A stretch of 9,430 nucleotides of DNA, taken from the NCBI GenBank assembly GCA_025774865.1, contig JALGZO010000333.1:1-9430 (forward strand), given 5' to 3'. The position numbers and the translations under genes are program-made. This document shows positions 1 through 6,312 of the stretch, piece by piece. Source of the stretch: a bacterium. GTDB taxonomy: Bacteria; ARS69. A model generated the notes under the pieces. It searched no databases. It was not told the DNA's origin and saw nothing but the letters and a program-made list of their open reading frames with translations. Every line of letters starts with the position of its first letter. Within the stretch, counting starts at the first letter, position 1.

Positions 1-1125
1 CTTCACGAAATCGAGCTCGAGGCCCATTCGGCAGGTGAATATGTTGGCCGGCTTGATGTCCCGATGCACCATCCCCGCCCGGTGGGCCTCCGCGAGCGAC
101 CGGCAGGTCTGGCGCAGGAGGTAGACGGATCGGCCCGATTCCACGGGCCCGAAGTTCGCCACGAGAGTCTGGAGGTCGAAGCCGTCGAGCAGTTCCATGA
201 CGTAGTAGAAGACGCCTTGATCGTCGATGCCGAAGTCGTAAAGCTCGATCGTGTGGGGTGAGCGCAGCGCCGCGGTGGCCTGCGCTTCCCGCTCGAACCG
301 GTGGAGGGTCGTTTGAACGCTGTCGGCAGGGATCGCTCCGAGAAACTCCGGTCGGATGAGCTTGATGGCGGCGGGGCGCGCCAGCATCCGATGCTCGGCG
401 CGCCAGACCTCGCCCATACCGCCGGCGCCGATGCTCTCCACCAGTCGGTACGCCCCGAGCTCGCGCGCCTCCGTCACCTGACGCCCGAGTCGCGTGAGGA
501 TGTGCGCCGGCAACACCGCGACGAACGCGAACATGAACGCGGGCCAGTTCAGGAAGAACACCTGCGCCGGCGTCGGCGGAGGGAATCCCCGCCACGTGGC
601 GACCGCCATCCCCAGTGGACCCATCGAAGCGGCGCACAACCCGGCCAGGAGGGTCTTGCCGGGCGAGCTCGGAACGATCATCGGAAACAGCAGGATGATC
701 ACCACGATGAACGTCAGCGCCGGCCGGCGCTCGTACGGAATCGGCTCCGAGTAGCTCAGCATCGCGATCGCGAATGCCACGATGACCTCGTACCCGAGAG
801 CGAGTCGCAGGATCCGGTGCGGATCCCGATCCCTTCCGTGTGAATACCATGCGATCGCCAGCGACACCGCGATCACGCCGAACGCGATTGGCACGGCGGG
901 AATGGGCCAGGAGCCGGGGATCGGGGTCTCGAAGTCGATCCGCGGAAAGACCCACATGTTCAGGACGAACCCGTTCATCCAGAGTGCGGCCACGATGAGC
1001 GCCATCAGAGAAAGCCGCCGCGAGGCGTCCCGGAGCATCTCCGCGGGGAGCGCCCGCGTCCGGGGACCCGAGGCGCTGGCCTCCCGGAAGGGGCGTTCCA
1101 CCACCACCGTGCGGCCGTCCGTCAC
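1..1125 (-). CDS. Membrane-anchored Ser/Thr protein kinase (3' end outside window)
   Basis: Eukaryotic-like (Hanks-type) serine/threonine kinase that would phosphorylate proteins from the inner membrane using ATP. The visible 375 residues start at a GTG at 1125. About six hydrophobic segments (roughly residues 40-60, 76-94, 108-124, 136-152, 157-176, 187-210) precede the catalytic domain, which begins near residue 225. Seen directly: glycine loop GAGGMGEVW (233-241), the ATP-binding lysine in AIKLI (K255), a likely alpha-C glutamate in RFEREA (E280), and the catalytic loop HRDIKPANIF (354-363). The DFG motif, activation loop and C-lobe lie beyond the left edge. The layout, membrane domain first and kinase second, is the reverse of PknB-type kinases. 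The start overlaps the stop of the upstream permease (GTGA) and no clear ribosome binding site is visible, so translational coupling is likely. The frame is open to the window edge, which fits truncation by the window rather than a pseudogene. The family call is firm; the target is unknown. Confidence 0.93.
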   Translation of the reverse strand, partial: MTDGRTVVVERPFREASASGPRTRALPAEMLRDASRRLSLMALIVAALWMNGFVLNMWVFPRIDFETPIPGSWPIPAVPIAFGVIAVSLAIAWYSHGRDRDPHRILRLALGYEVIVAFAIAMLSYSEPIPYERRPALTFIVVIILLFPMIVPSSPGKTLLAGLCAASMGPLGMAVATWRGFPPPTPAQVFFLNWPAFMFAFVAVLPAHILTRLGRQVTEARELGAYRLVESIGAGGMGEVWRAEHRMLARPAAIKLIRPEFLGAIPADSVQTTLHRFEREAQATAALRSPHTIELYDFGIDDQGVFYYVMELLDGFDLQTLVANFGPVESGRSVYLLRQTCRSLAEAHRAGMVHRDIKPANIFTCRMGLELDFVK

Positions 1126-2903
1126 GTGAGCGGCCAGAACATCGGGATCAGGAGCGTCGCGGCCGCCCAGAGCAGGATGTTCAAGGGCAACCCGAATCGG
1201 AAGAAGTCACCGAACGTGTAGCCGCCCGGTCCCATCACGATCATGTTCGTCTGGTACCCGACGGGTGTGGCGAAGCTCGCCGACGCGCCGTAGGCGATGG
1301 CCACCAGGAAGGGGCGAGGGTCGAGCCCCATGGTGTCGGAAACGATGAACGCGAGTGGCGCCATGAGGACCGCGGTCGCGTTGTTCGAGATGAACGCGGA
1401 GAAGATGCTGGTGAGCAGATAGAAACCCGACAAGACAGCGAGCGGGCCGAGTTGACCGAGGACTCCCATTGCGCCGTCGACGATCAACTGGGCGAGCCCG
1501 GTCTTCTCCAGACCGAGTCCCAGCGGAATCGAGCCGGCGATCAGAAAGAGCACGGGCGCATCGAGCGCCGCCAGGGCATCCCGCGGGCGCAGGCAACTCG
1601 TCGCCATGAGAAGGCCCGCTCCCCCGACCGCCAGTACCGACAGCGGCGCCACCTTCATCGTCGCCAGAACGATGACCGCCAGCAGCGTGCCCAGCGCCAG
1701 CGGGGCGCGGGTCCGCTGCACGATCAGCTGGTCTACCCCTTCGACCACCATCACGGAACCGGTCTCGCGGATCGCGTCCAGGCCGCGCCGATCGGCTTGC
1801 AGCAGAAGAACGTCACCACCGCGAAGCCGCATCCCCCTCAGGTAGTACCGATGCTGCCGGCCGTGACGTTGCACGGCCATGATCTTGACGCCGTACAGGC
1901 GGTTCAAGCCGAGACCCGCCACCTGCCGCCCCACGAACGGCGAATCCGGCAGCACGACGGCCTCCGCGATCGCCAGATCCATCGACCGGACCTGCACACG
2001 CTTCTCGTCTTCGACGACGCTCGCGATCTTGACGCCGTGCCGATCGATGAATTCCGTGATTCCTTGCGGCGTCCCCTCGACGATCAGAGAGTCCTGCGGC
2101 TCGATCGCCTTCTCGAGGGCGGTGACCGCGAAGATGACTTGTTCGCCTCGTACGATCTCGAGAAGGCGGACGTCTTTCTGATCGAGGGGAAGTACTTCCT
2201 TCAGAATTCGCCCGACAAGCGGCGCGTCGGCTCCGACAATGAGCTCCGTGACGAACTTCGCTCCTCGATCCTCGGGAAGCATGGCCGAGAGAGGTGTCCG
2301 ATCGGGCAGGAGCCGCTTGTACATCAGGAAGATGTAAAGAAATCCGAGAAGGAAGTAACAGACGCCGAGGGGAGCAAACTCGAAGATGTCGAAGCCGGGT
2401 CCTCCGTGGCTCCGGTAAAGCTGATCGACGAGCAGGTTCGTGCTCGTGCCGATGACCGTGCACGTCCCACCGAGAATCGCGAAGTAGCTCACCGGCAGCA
2501 AGAGCTTCGACGGTTTCATGTCGCCGTGTCGGCTCAGGGCCAGCACGACCGGGATCATCATGACGACGACGGGCGTGTTGTTCAGGAAAGCGCTCGCGAA
2601 CCCGACGACGAGCGCCAGCAAGATGATGAGCCGGGACATCTCGTTGCGGGCTCGGGTCCGGAGCAAGCCCACCAGAAAGTCCAGCGCTCCCGTCTTGATG
2701 AGCGCGGCACTCAGGATGAACATCGCGGCGATCGTGATCGTGGCCTGATTCGAGAATCCGGAGAGCGCTTCCTGCGGCGTCAAGATCCCCGACAGGCAGA
2801 GCGCTGCGATCGTCAGAACCGAGGCGGCCTCGAACGGAAGGGCTCGGGTCGCGAACAGGACGACGGCGACCACGAGAATGAAGGCGAACAGAACTGACTC
2901 CAC
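1122..2903 (-). CDS. SLC13-family (DASS) permease with two RCK_C domains
   Basis: Predicted inner-membrane anion or dicarboxylate transporter of the SLC13/DASS group, 593 residues. Two hydrophobic halves (about 1-200 and 400-590) flank a soluble insert carrying two RCK_C (TrkA-C) domains, at about 215-297 and 305-388. Motifs seen: FLNNTP (106-111) and the matching SNNATAV (506-512), the paired Asn-rich hairpin signatures of the two inverted halves; GTSTNL (152-157) and ATPVGYQTNMIV (545-556); and the family-typical tail DFFRFGLPLN (566-575). The same permease-RCK_C-permease layout is known in YfbS-like proteins and in some sulfate transporters, so sulfate is a candidate substrate, but nothing here fixes it. 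RCK_C domains usually bind small ligands and gate transport. The start is GTG at 2903, chosen because a GAGGAGGG Shine-Dalgarno sits just upstream. It is the first gene of an operon with the kinase, whose start overlaps this stop. Confidence 0.93.
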   Translation of the reverse strand: MESVLFAFILVVAVVLFATRALPFEAASVLTIAALCLSGILTPQEALSGFSNQATITIAAMFILSAALIKTGALDFLVGLLRTRARNEMSRLIILLALVVGFASAFLNNTPVVVMMIPVVLALSRHGDMKPSKLLLPVSYFAILGGTCTVIGTSTNLLVDQLYRSHGGPGFDIFEFAPLGVCYFLLGFLYIFLMYKRLLPDRTPLSAMLPEDRGAKFVTELIVGADAPLVGRILKEVLPLDQKDVRLLEIVRGEQVIFAVTALEKAIEPQDSLIVEGTPQGITEFIDRHGVKIASVVEDEKRVQVRSMDLAIAEAVVLPDSPFVGRQVAGLGLNRLYGVKIMAVQRHGRQHRYYLRGMRLRGGDVLLLQADRRGLDAIRETGSVMVVEGVDQLIVQRTRAPLALGTLLAVIVLATMKVAPLSVLAVGGAGLLMATSCLRPRDALAALDAPVLFLIAGSIPLGLGLEKTGLAQLIVDGAMGVLGQLGPLAVLSGFYLLTSIFSAFISNNATAVLMAPLAFIVSDTMGLDPRPFLVAIAYGASASFATPVGYQTNMIVMGPGGYTFGDFFRFGLPLNILLWAAATLLIPMFWPLT

Positions 2904-2906
2904 GGA

Positions 2907-2914
2907 CCCTCCTC
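2907..2914 (-). promoter_or_regulatory. Ribosome binding site of the SLC13 permease
   Basis: On the minus strand GAGGAGGG precedes the GTG at 2903 by three bases (four from the GGAGG core). It decides the start of the permease, because no ATG is available nearby. Confidence 0.7.
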
Positions 2915-2920
2915 GATTGT

Positions 2921-2941
2921 CCCGCCAGAATGGGTGGCGGG
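2921..2941. promoter_or_regulatory. Inverted repeat in the permease leader (possible operator or hairpin)
   Basis: CCCGCCA (2921-2927) and TGGCGGG (2935-2941) form a perfect 7-bp inverted repeat around a 7-base spacer. It lies 18 bases upstream of the permease start, in the gap between two divergent genes. As RNA it would form a hairpin beside the ribosome binding site; as DNA it could be an operator. Its internal sequence GCCAGAATGG recurs at 3069-3078, nearer to the divergent gene. A regulatory role is inference; in GC-rich DNA a short stem may arise by chance. Confidence 0.3.
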
Positions 2942-3111
2942 CTCCGTTTGCGCAACCGAGGAGAGCGGGGGAACCTCGGGTCTCTTCTCGGGGGTGCGGT
3001 CAGCCGATGAATGAAGCGAACCCGCTCGATGGACGCTTTCCGTGGTCTTGCATTCCCCGGAGCGGGGGGCCAGAATGGCGGCCACCCGAGTGGGGGGGAG
3101 GAAGAGAGGGC

Positions 3112-3768
3112 ATGGACGTGATTCTCTTGCCTGGTGGCGTCCTGAGAGCCTCCGTGTGGGATCCCGAGCTGCGTGACACGACGATGCGCGACGTGTCGGA
3201 GGATCTGCCGTACTTCTTGCGGAGCGCCGTTCGGTTGCACGACGAGGTCACCCTCCGAGATCTTCTCATGCTCGCCGATCGCCATCGTGAGTTCCTCTTG
3301 CCTCTCTTCACCGATCTTCTCGACGACTTCGTCGATGAGGTGAAGCGGCCGGCGTCCGGCGACGAGCTCTGCGAGCTCGACTACCTGGAGATCTGCTGGG
3401 AGTGCTACTCGGAAGGGAAGCGCTTCGACCTCCAGCCGGCGCTCGTCGGCCGGAATCACGAGGATCCCCAGGTCTACTCCGTCGAGGCGGTTCCCACGAA
3501 CGCGATGGGGCACCTGGCGGTGTTGCTTCGGACCGACTTCATGTTGCGACTCCCCACCGTCAGGCCGGGCCGCGGCGAGATCGTGACCGCGGACGAAGCG
3601 AACCTCCCGGTGCGCCGGGAGCTCCGCCGCGATTTCCTCCTCTTCGACGTGTTCGACGCCGTCCTGGCCGAGATCACCGTACACGGCGACCCGATGGAAC
3701 GGGATCGCTGGTGGCGGGAGATCGGACGCCGCGAGCTGGATCGCACCGAAGGCGCGGACGACGAATAG
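3112..3768 (+). CDS. Conserved-looking hypothetical acidic protein, 218 aa
   Basis: I do not recognise a family. The product is 218 residues, acidic and soluble, with no signal peptide or membrane segment. The first half (about 30-80) is probably helical and rich in Leu, Asp and Glu. The middle has a Trp/Cys cluster around ICWECYSEG (94-102). The C-terminal part is rich in Arg and Asp (RRELRRDF at 168-175, then DRWWREIGRRE at 198-208). The frame is open further upstream to 2878, but that would overlap the divergent permease. The ATG at 3112 is preferred because GGAGG lies at 3097-3101 within a purine-rich stretch. It is transcribed divergently from the permease-kinase operon and in the same direction as the secreted-protein genes, about 200 bases upstream of them. 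Whether it belongs with either set is not clear. That it is coding is likely from codon-like structure and the good start; function is unknown. Confidence 0.7.
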   Translation: MDVILLPGGVLRASVWDPELRDTTMRDVSEDLPYFLRSAVRLHDEVTLRDLLMLADRHREFLLPLFTDLLDDFVDEVKRPASGDELCELDYLEICWECYSEGKRFDLQPALVGRNHEDPQVYSVEAVPTNAMGHLAVLLRTDFMLRLPTVRPGRGEIVTADEANLPVRRELRRDFLLFDVFDAVLAEITVHGDPMERDRWWREIGRRELDRTEGADDE

Positions 3769-3809
3769 CTCGGGTCGGCGTGCCCCCTATCCGTGCCCGT
3801 CGGAGCCCC

Positions 3810-3839
3810 TTGCTCATTTTTGAGTTTCTTGGCGCTAAT
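3810..3839 (+). promoter_or_regulatory. Weak candidate promoter upstream of the first secreted subunit
   Basis: The 201-base gap 3769-3969 contains the only clearly AT-richer stretch near this gene. TTGCTC (3810-3815) and GCTAAT (3834-3839) are separated by 18 bases and loosely resemble a sigma-70 promoter (3 of 6 and 4 of 6 matches). A short inverted repeat, CTCA-TTTT-TGAG (3813-3824), overlaps it. A second TA-rich hexamer, GATATA (3859-3864), has no fitting -35 partner. The leader would be long (over 100 bases). This is a suggestion only. Confidence 0.22.
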
Positions 3840-3969
3840 CCACGCCCTCTGTCTTCCCGATATAGGGAAGCCGGCTCCCCCTCTTCGCCCGTTCCAGGGC
3901 GAATCGGAATCGCCGGTGAGCTCCCAAGGCACGGACAGCCCCACTGGCAAACAGGAAGAGATCAACAGA

Positions 3970-4668
3970 ATGAAGATGCCGTTCTTGCTTTTGCTCGCGC
4001 TCTTTCTCGTTGCGTTGGCGCTCCTGCCCGCCGACGTCTTCGCTCAATCCTCCGGAACCGTGAACATCACCGGTCGCGTCGATAAGGCGGCCGCCATGCG
4101 CTGGTGGACCTTCAGTGCAATCAACACCGAGATCGGTACGAACGCTCCCGCCGTCCAGAACGGCCCCCTGGACTTCACCCTCGACGTCTCCGACGTCGCG
4201 GCGGGAAACAACAACAACACGTACGCGGGCGGCACCGTTCAGCTGATGCTTCGGAGCAATACGACGTTCAATCTCGACGCCCAGGTCACGGCATCGTCGG
4301 GCTTCGGTGCCGCCGCCGCCGGCGACGCGGCGCTCTCGGACGTCGGTTTCGGCATCGGAGGACTGGCCAACTCGGGCGCCAAGGTCTTCGGCGATCCGGC
4401 CACCGGCTCCACGATCACCGCGGCCTTCGCTAACGATCCGAGCGCGGCGGCGAAGGACGTGGACGAAGAGCCCATTTTCACGTCGACGCTGGCCGACATC
4501 GCAGCGTCCACTCAGGTACTGACCGGACCGCGCATCTCGAACCGCGGCGGCATCGGCTCCCCGAACAACGGGATGCTGGTCGACTGCACCTACGCGATCG
4601 GTCCGCAGTTCTACACGCCGGCGAACCCGATTTCCGCCACCGTGACCTTCACGCTGGCGACGCCGTAG
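3970..4668 (+). CDS. Secreted beta-rich protein, putative appendage subunit 1
   Basis: A 232-residue exported protein. The signal peptide is clear: MKM, then a Leu/Ala-rich core (about 4-19), with cleavage expected after DVFA (25), leaving a mature start at QSSG. The mature part alternates short polar and hydrophobic stretches typical of beta structure, is rich in Ala, Gly, Thr and Asn (a run of four Asn at 80-83), and has a single Cys (206). Motifs DVGFGIGG (124-131), DEEPIF (165-170) and GPQFYTP (211-217) recur, in order and with similar spacing, in the next gene, so the two are paralogues. The ATG at 3970 is preferred over the longer open frame because it starts the signal peptide and AGGAAGAG lies at 3953-3960. 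A terminator-like hairpin follows it. With a PapD-like chaperone and a barrel gene nearby, a fimbrial or surface-layer subunit is the best inference; a general secreted protein remains possible. I could not match it to a named pilin family. Confidence 0.82.
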   Translation: MKMPFLLLLALFLVALALLPADVFAQSSGTVNITGRVDKAAAMRWWTFSAINTEIGTNAPAVQNGPLDFTLDVSDVAAGNNNNTYAGGTVQLMLRSNTTFNLDAQVTASSGFGAAAAGDAALSDVGFGIGGLANSGAKVFGDPATGSTITAAFANDPSAAAKDVDEEPIFTSTLADIAASTQVLTGPRISNRGGIGSPNNGMLVDCTYAIGPQFYTPANPISATVTFTLATP

Positions 4669-4671
4669 CGG

Positions 4672-5439
4672 ATGACCCGGGCTCTCGGTGTTTCCCCCCC
4701 ACGAGCACGGCGGGAGGAATGCGAAGAGAGGGGTGGCTCTCGCAGCCGCCTCTCTTTTTCGTTCCGGCCCTCCCGGCTTCGCCAGCATCCGCGGGGTGTC
4801 GCGATCACCGTGTTGCTCGCGTTCGGATCGTGGACCGTGGGTCCCTCGGCCGCCCCGGCGAGCGCCCAGGCGGAGTACCTGATCACGTTGACGGGGCCGC
4901 CGGGAGAGGCGCCACCGGATCTCGAGGCACAGGTCATCGACATCGAAGTCAGCCGGGAGGAGCTGGCTCGTCGCTCCGCGTTGCCCCCGTTCGACGTGGA
5001 CCTCGGGCAGCTCTCGCCGCTCAACCCGGCGAGCTACGCAACCGGCACGATCGTGATCCGGGTCTTCTCGCCATGGGGCTGGTTTCCACGGTACGAGATG
5101 CAGGCGCGCGCCCGTACCGCGGCCACCGGGGGCGGGAACTTCACGACCACGGACGTCGGCATGGGCGTTCTGAACGTGGTGGGCGCGAACCCGATCGTGA
5201 ACCCGAGCTTCGACTACGACCCCCGTCTTTCCCCGAAGAACATCGATGACGAGCCGCTCTTCCAGGGAACGGTGGGGACGCTTCCTCTGTCGCCGCCGCT
5301 CATGCTGCTCTACCGGACGCAGGGGTTCTACATGGGGGCTTGGAACTCGTTCCTCCTCGTGTTCGCGGTGGGTCCGCAGTTCTTCACGCCAACCGGAGCC
5401 GAGAGCATGCAGATTCAGCTCAGGTTGAGGCGGAGATGA
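4672..5439 (+). CDS. Secreted beta-rich protein, putative appendage subunit 2
   Basis: Paralogue of the preceding secreted protein, 255 residues if started at the ATG at 4672. The export signal is the hydrophobic run VAITVLLAF (43-51) after an Arg-rich stretch, with cleavage likely after ASA or AQA (65-67). Shared motifs: SYATGTIVIRV (121-131) against TYAGGTVQLML in subunit 1; DVGMGV (161-166); DDEPLF (192-197); GPQFFTP (234-240). The true start is uncertain. The first 40 residues are long and basic for a signal peptide, there is no good ribosome binding site before 4672, and a terminator-like hairpin falls inside this stretch. Yet the only standard in-frame starts closer to the hydrophobic core (GTG 4810, TTG 4813) would lose the positive end. 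The stop overlaps the chaperone start as ATGA, so these two are co-translated. A minor or adaptor subunit is a reasonable inference. Confidence 0.78.
   Translation: MTRALGVSPPRARREECEERGGSRSRLSFSFRPSRLRQHPRGVAITVLLAFGSWTVGPSAAPASAQAEYLITLTGPPGEAPPDLEAQVIDIEVSREELARRSALPPFDVDLGQLSPLNPASYATGTIVIRVFSPWGWFPRYEMQARARTAATGGGNFTTTDVGMGVLNVVGANPIVNPSFDYDPRLSPKNIDDEPLFQGTVGTLPLSPPLMLLYRTQGFYMGAWNSFLLVFAVGPQFFTPTGAESMQIQLRLRRR
4724..4759 (+). terminator. Intrinsic terminator or attenuator after subunit 1
   Basis: AAGAGAGG (4724-4731) pairs with CCTCTCTT (4749-4756). Inside, GGCT (4735-4738) pairs with AGCC (4744-4747) around a 5-base loop. A run of five T ends at 4759. It lies 55 bases after the stop of subunit 1 and overlaps the predicted N-terminal coding stretch of subunit 2. 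Partial termination here would give more subunit 1 than subunit 2 and chaperone. The stem and T-run are seen directly; activity is inference. Confidence 0.6.
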
Positions 5440-6290
5440 GGGCGGCGGCGGCCGTGATCGCGACCCTGTTCTTCGCCGCGACCGAAGCCGCGGCGGGCGA
5501 CGTGGCGATCGTGCCGAGCCTGGTGGAGCTGACGGTCCTGCCGGGGGAAGACCACACGACCGTCGTCCAGATCCACTACACGAAGGACGGGCCCGCCGAC
5601 ACACAACCGGTCCGGGTGATGCTCGATACGGAGAACTGGAGCATGAACACGGCCGGCGATCTCGCCTTCACGCCCGACGACGTCCCGTTCAGCGCGAAGC
5701 CTTGGATCGTGTTTTCGCCCGGGGAGGCGGAGATCGACCCGGGCGAAATGATGAACGTGCGCGTCTCGGTCATCGTTCCGGAGGGGACCGCGAGCGGGGA
5801 GTACCGCGCCGCGCTCATCGCGCAGCCGCGAACGCCGTTCCGTCCGCTCACGCAGGGCGACCGACGCCTCGAGCTCATCTGCCGTCTCGCGACCATCATC
5901 TACGTGCAGGTCCCGCCGGTGGTCGGCGACGTCGAGTTCGGGTCGCTCCAGGTCACGCGCCTGGACGGCCGGTACCACGTCGTCCCCCGCTTCCACAACC
6001 GCGGCGGCGCCCATCTTCGCGTATACGACTCGTTCGAGGTCCTGCCGCTGGCCGAAGCCCCCTCGACGACGACGTGCCAGCGCGAAGAGCAGGAGGCGGG
6101 GGTGATTCTACCGGGACGGTCGCGCCAGTTCGTTCACGTCTTGCCGTGCGACCTCGCCCCCGGTTGGTATCAGCTCATCTATCGAGCGGACGTCGGCAAG
6201 GACCTGCCGTTGCAGGAAGGGGAGACGACGTTCGTCATCTCTCCCAACGACGGCGATGCGCTCGCGTCGACGGAGCCGGCGGAGCCCTAG
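5436..6290 (+). CDS. PapD-like periplasmic chaperone (fimbrial chaperone family)
   Basis: A 284-residue exported protein. The signal peptide is MRAAAAVIATLFFAATEAAA with cleavage near residue 20. The mature N-domain (21-160) reads like a PapD/FimC immunoglobulin fold: IVPSLVELTVLPGE (25-38), the strand KPWIVFSPGEAEIDPGE (88-104) with the typical 'fSP...i.PGe' pattern, VRVSVIVP (108-115) and GEYRAALIA (121-129). A hydrophobic strand, RLATIIYVQVP (150-160), sits where the subunit-capping G1 strand of the family is found. A second beta domain follows (161-270), with Cys214 and Cys238 possibly bonded. Family members hold unfolded pilin subunits and pass them to an outer-membrane usher. It is longer than the usual 220-250 residues and I cannot confirm the Arg/Lys pair of the cleft. 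The ATG start overlaps the previous stop (ATGA), with GAGG at 5427-5430. Another Ig-fold secreted protein is the alternative. Confidence 0.68.
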   Translation: MRAAAAVIATLFFAATEAAAGDVAIVPSLVELTVLPGEDHTTVVQIHYTKDGPADTQPVRVMLDTENWSMNTAGDLAFTPDDVPFSAKPWIVFSPGEAEIDPGEMMNVRVSVIVPEGTASGEYRAALIAQPRTPFRPLTQGDRRLELICRLATIIYVQVPPVVGDVEFGSLQVTRLDGRYHVVPRFHNRGGAHLRVYDSFEVLPLAEAPSTTTCQREEQEAGVILPGRSRQFVHVLPCDLAPGWYQLIYRADVGKDLPLQEGETTFVISPNDGDALASTEPAEP

Positions 6291-6312
6291 GCGGGGCGCT
6301 TCACCCTTCCGT

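Noticed and set aside
1452-2897. Long plus-strand open frame (481 codons) opposite the permease
   Set aside because: The permease on the minus strand is unmistakable; this frame gives only Arg/Asp/His/Gln-rich sequence without domains.
1813-3684. Minus-strand open frame (623 codons) spanning the permease start, the gap and the hypothetical gene
   Set aside because: It crosses two better supported genes and the divergent control region, and its product is Arg/Pro-rich without domains.
3898-3914. GGCGA/TCGCC inverted repeat in the leader of subunit 1
   Set aside because: A 5-bp stem is expected by chance here, and it has no clear relation to the ribosome binding site.
4719-5249. Alternative plus-strand frame with a signal-peptide-like start (MRREGWLSQPPLFFVPALPA)
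   Set aside because: Beyond the first 25 residues it becomes Arg/Gly-rich noise, while the other frame carries the motifs shared with subunit 1; its ribosome binding site would be too close to the ATG.
3835-5604. Long minus-strand open frame (589 codons) opposite the secreted subunits
   Set aside because: Its product is Arg/Gly/Pro-rich low-complexity text, lies opposite genes with clear signal peptides and paralogy, and has no recognisable domain; a shadow frame of GC-rich coding DNA.
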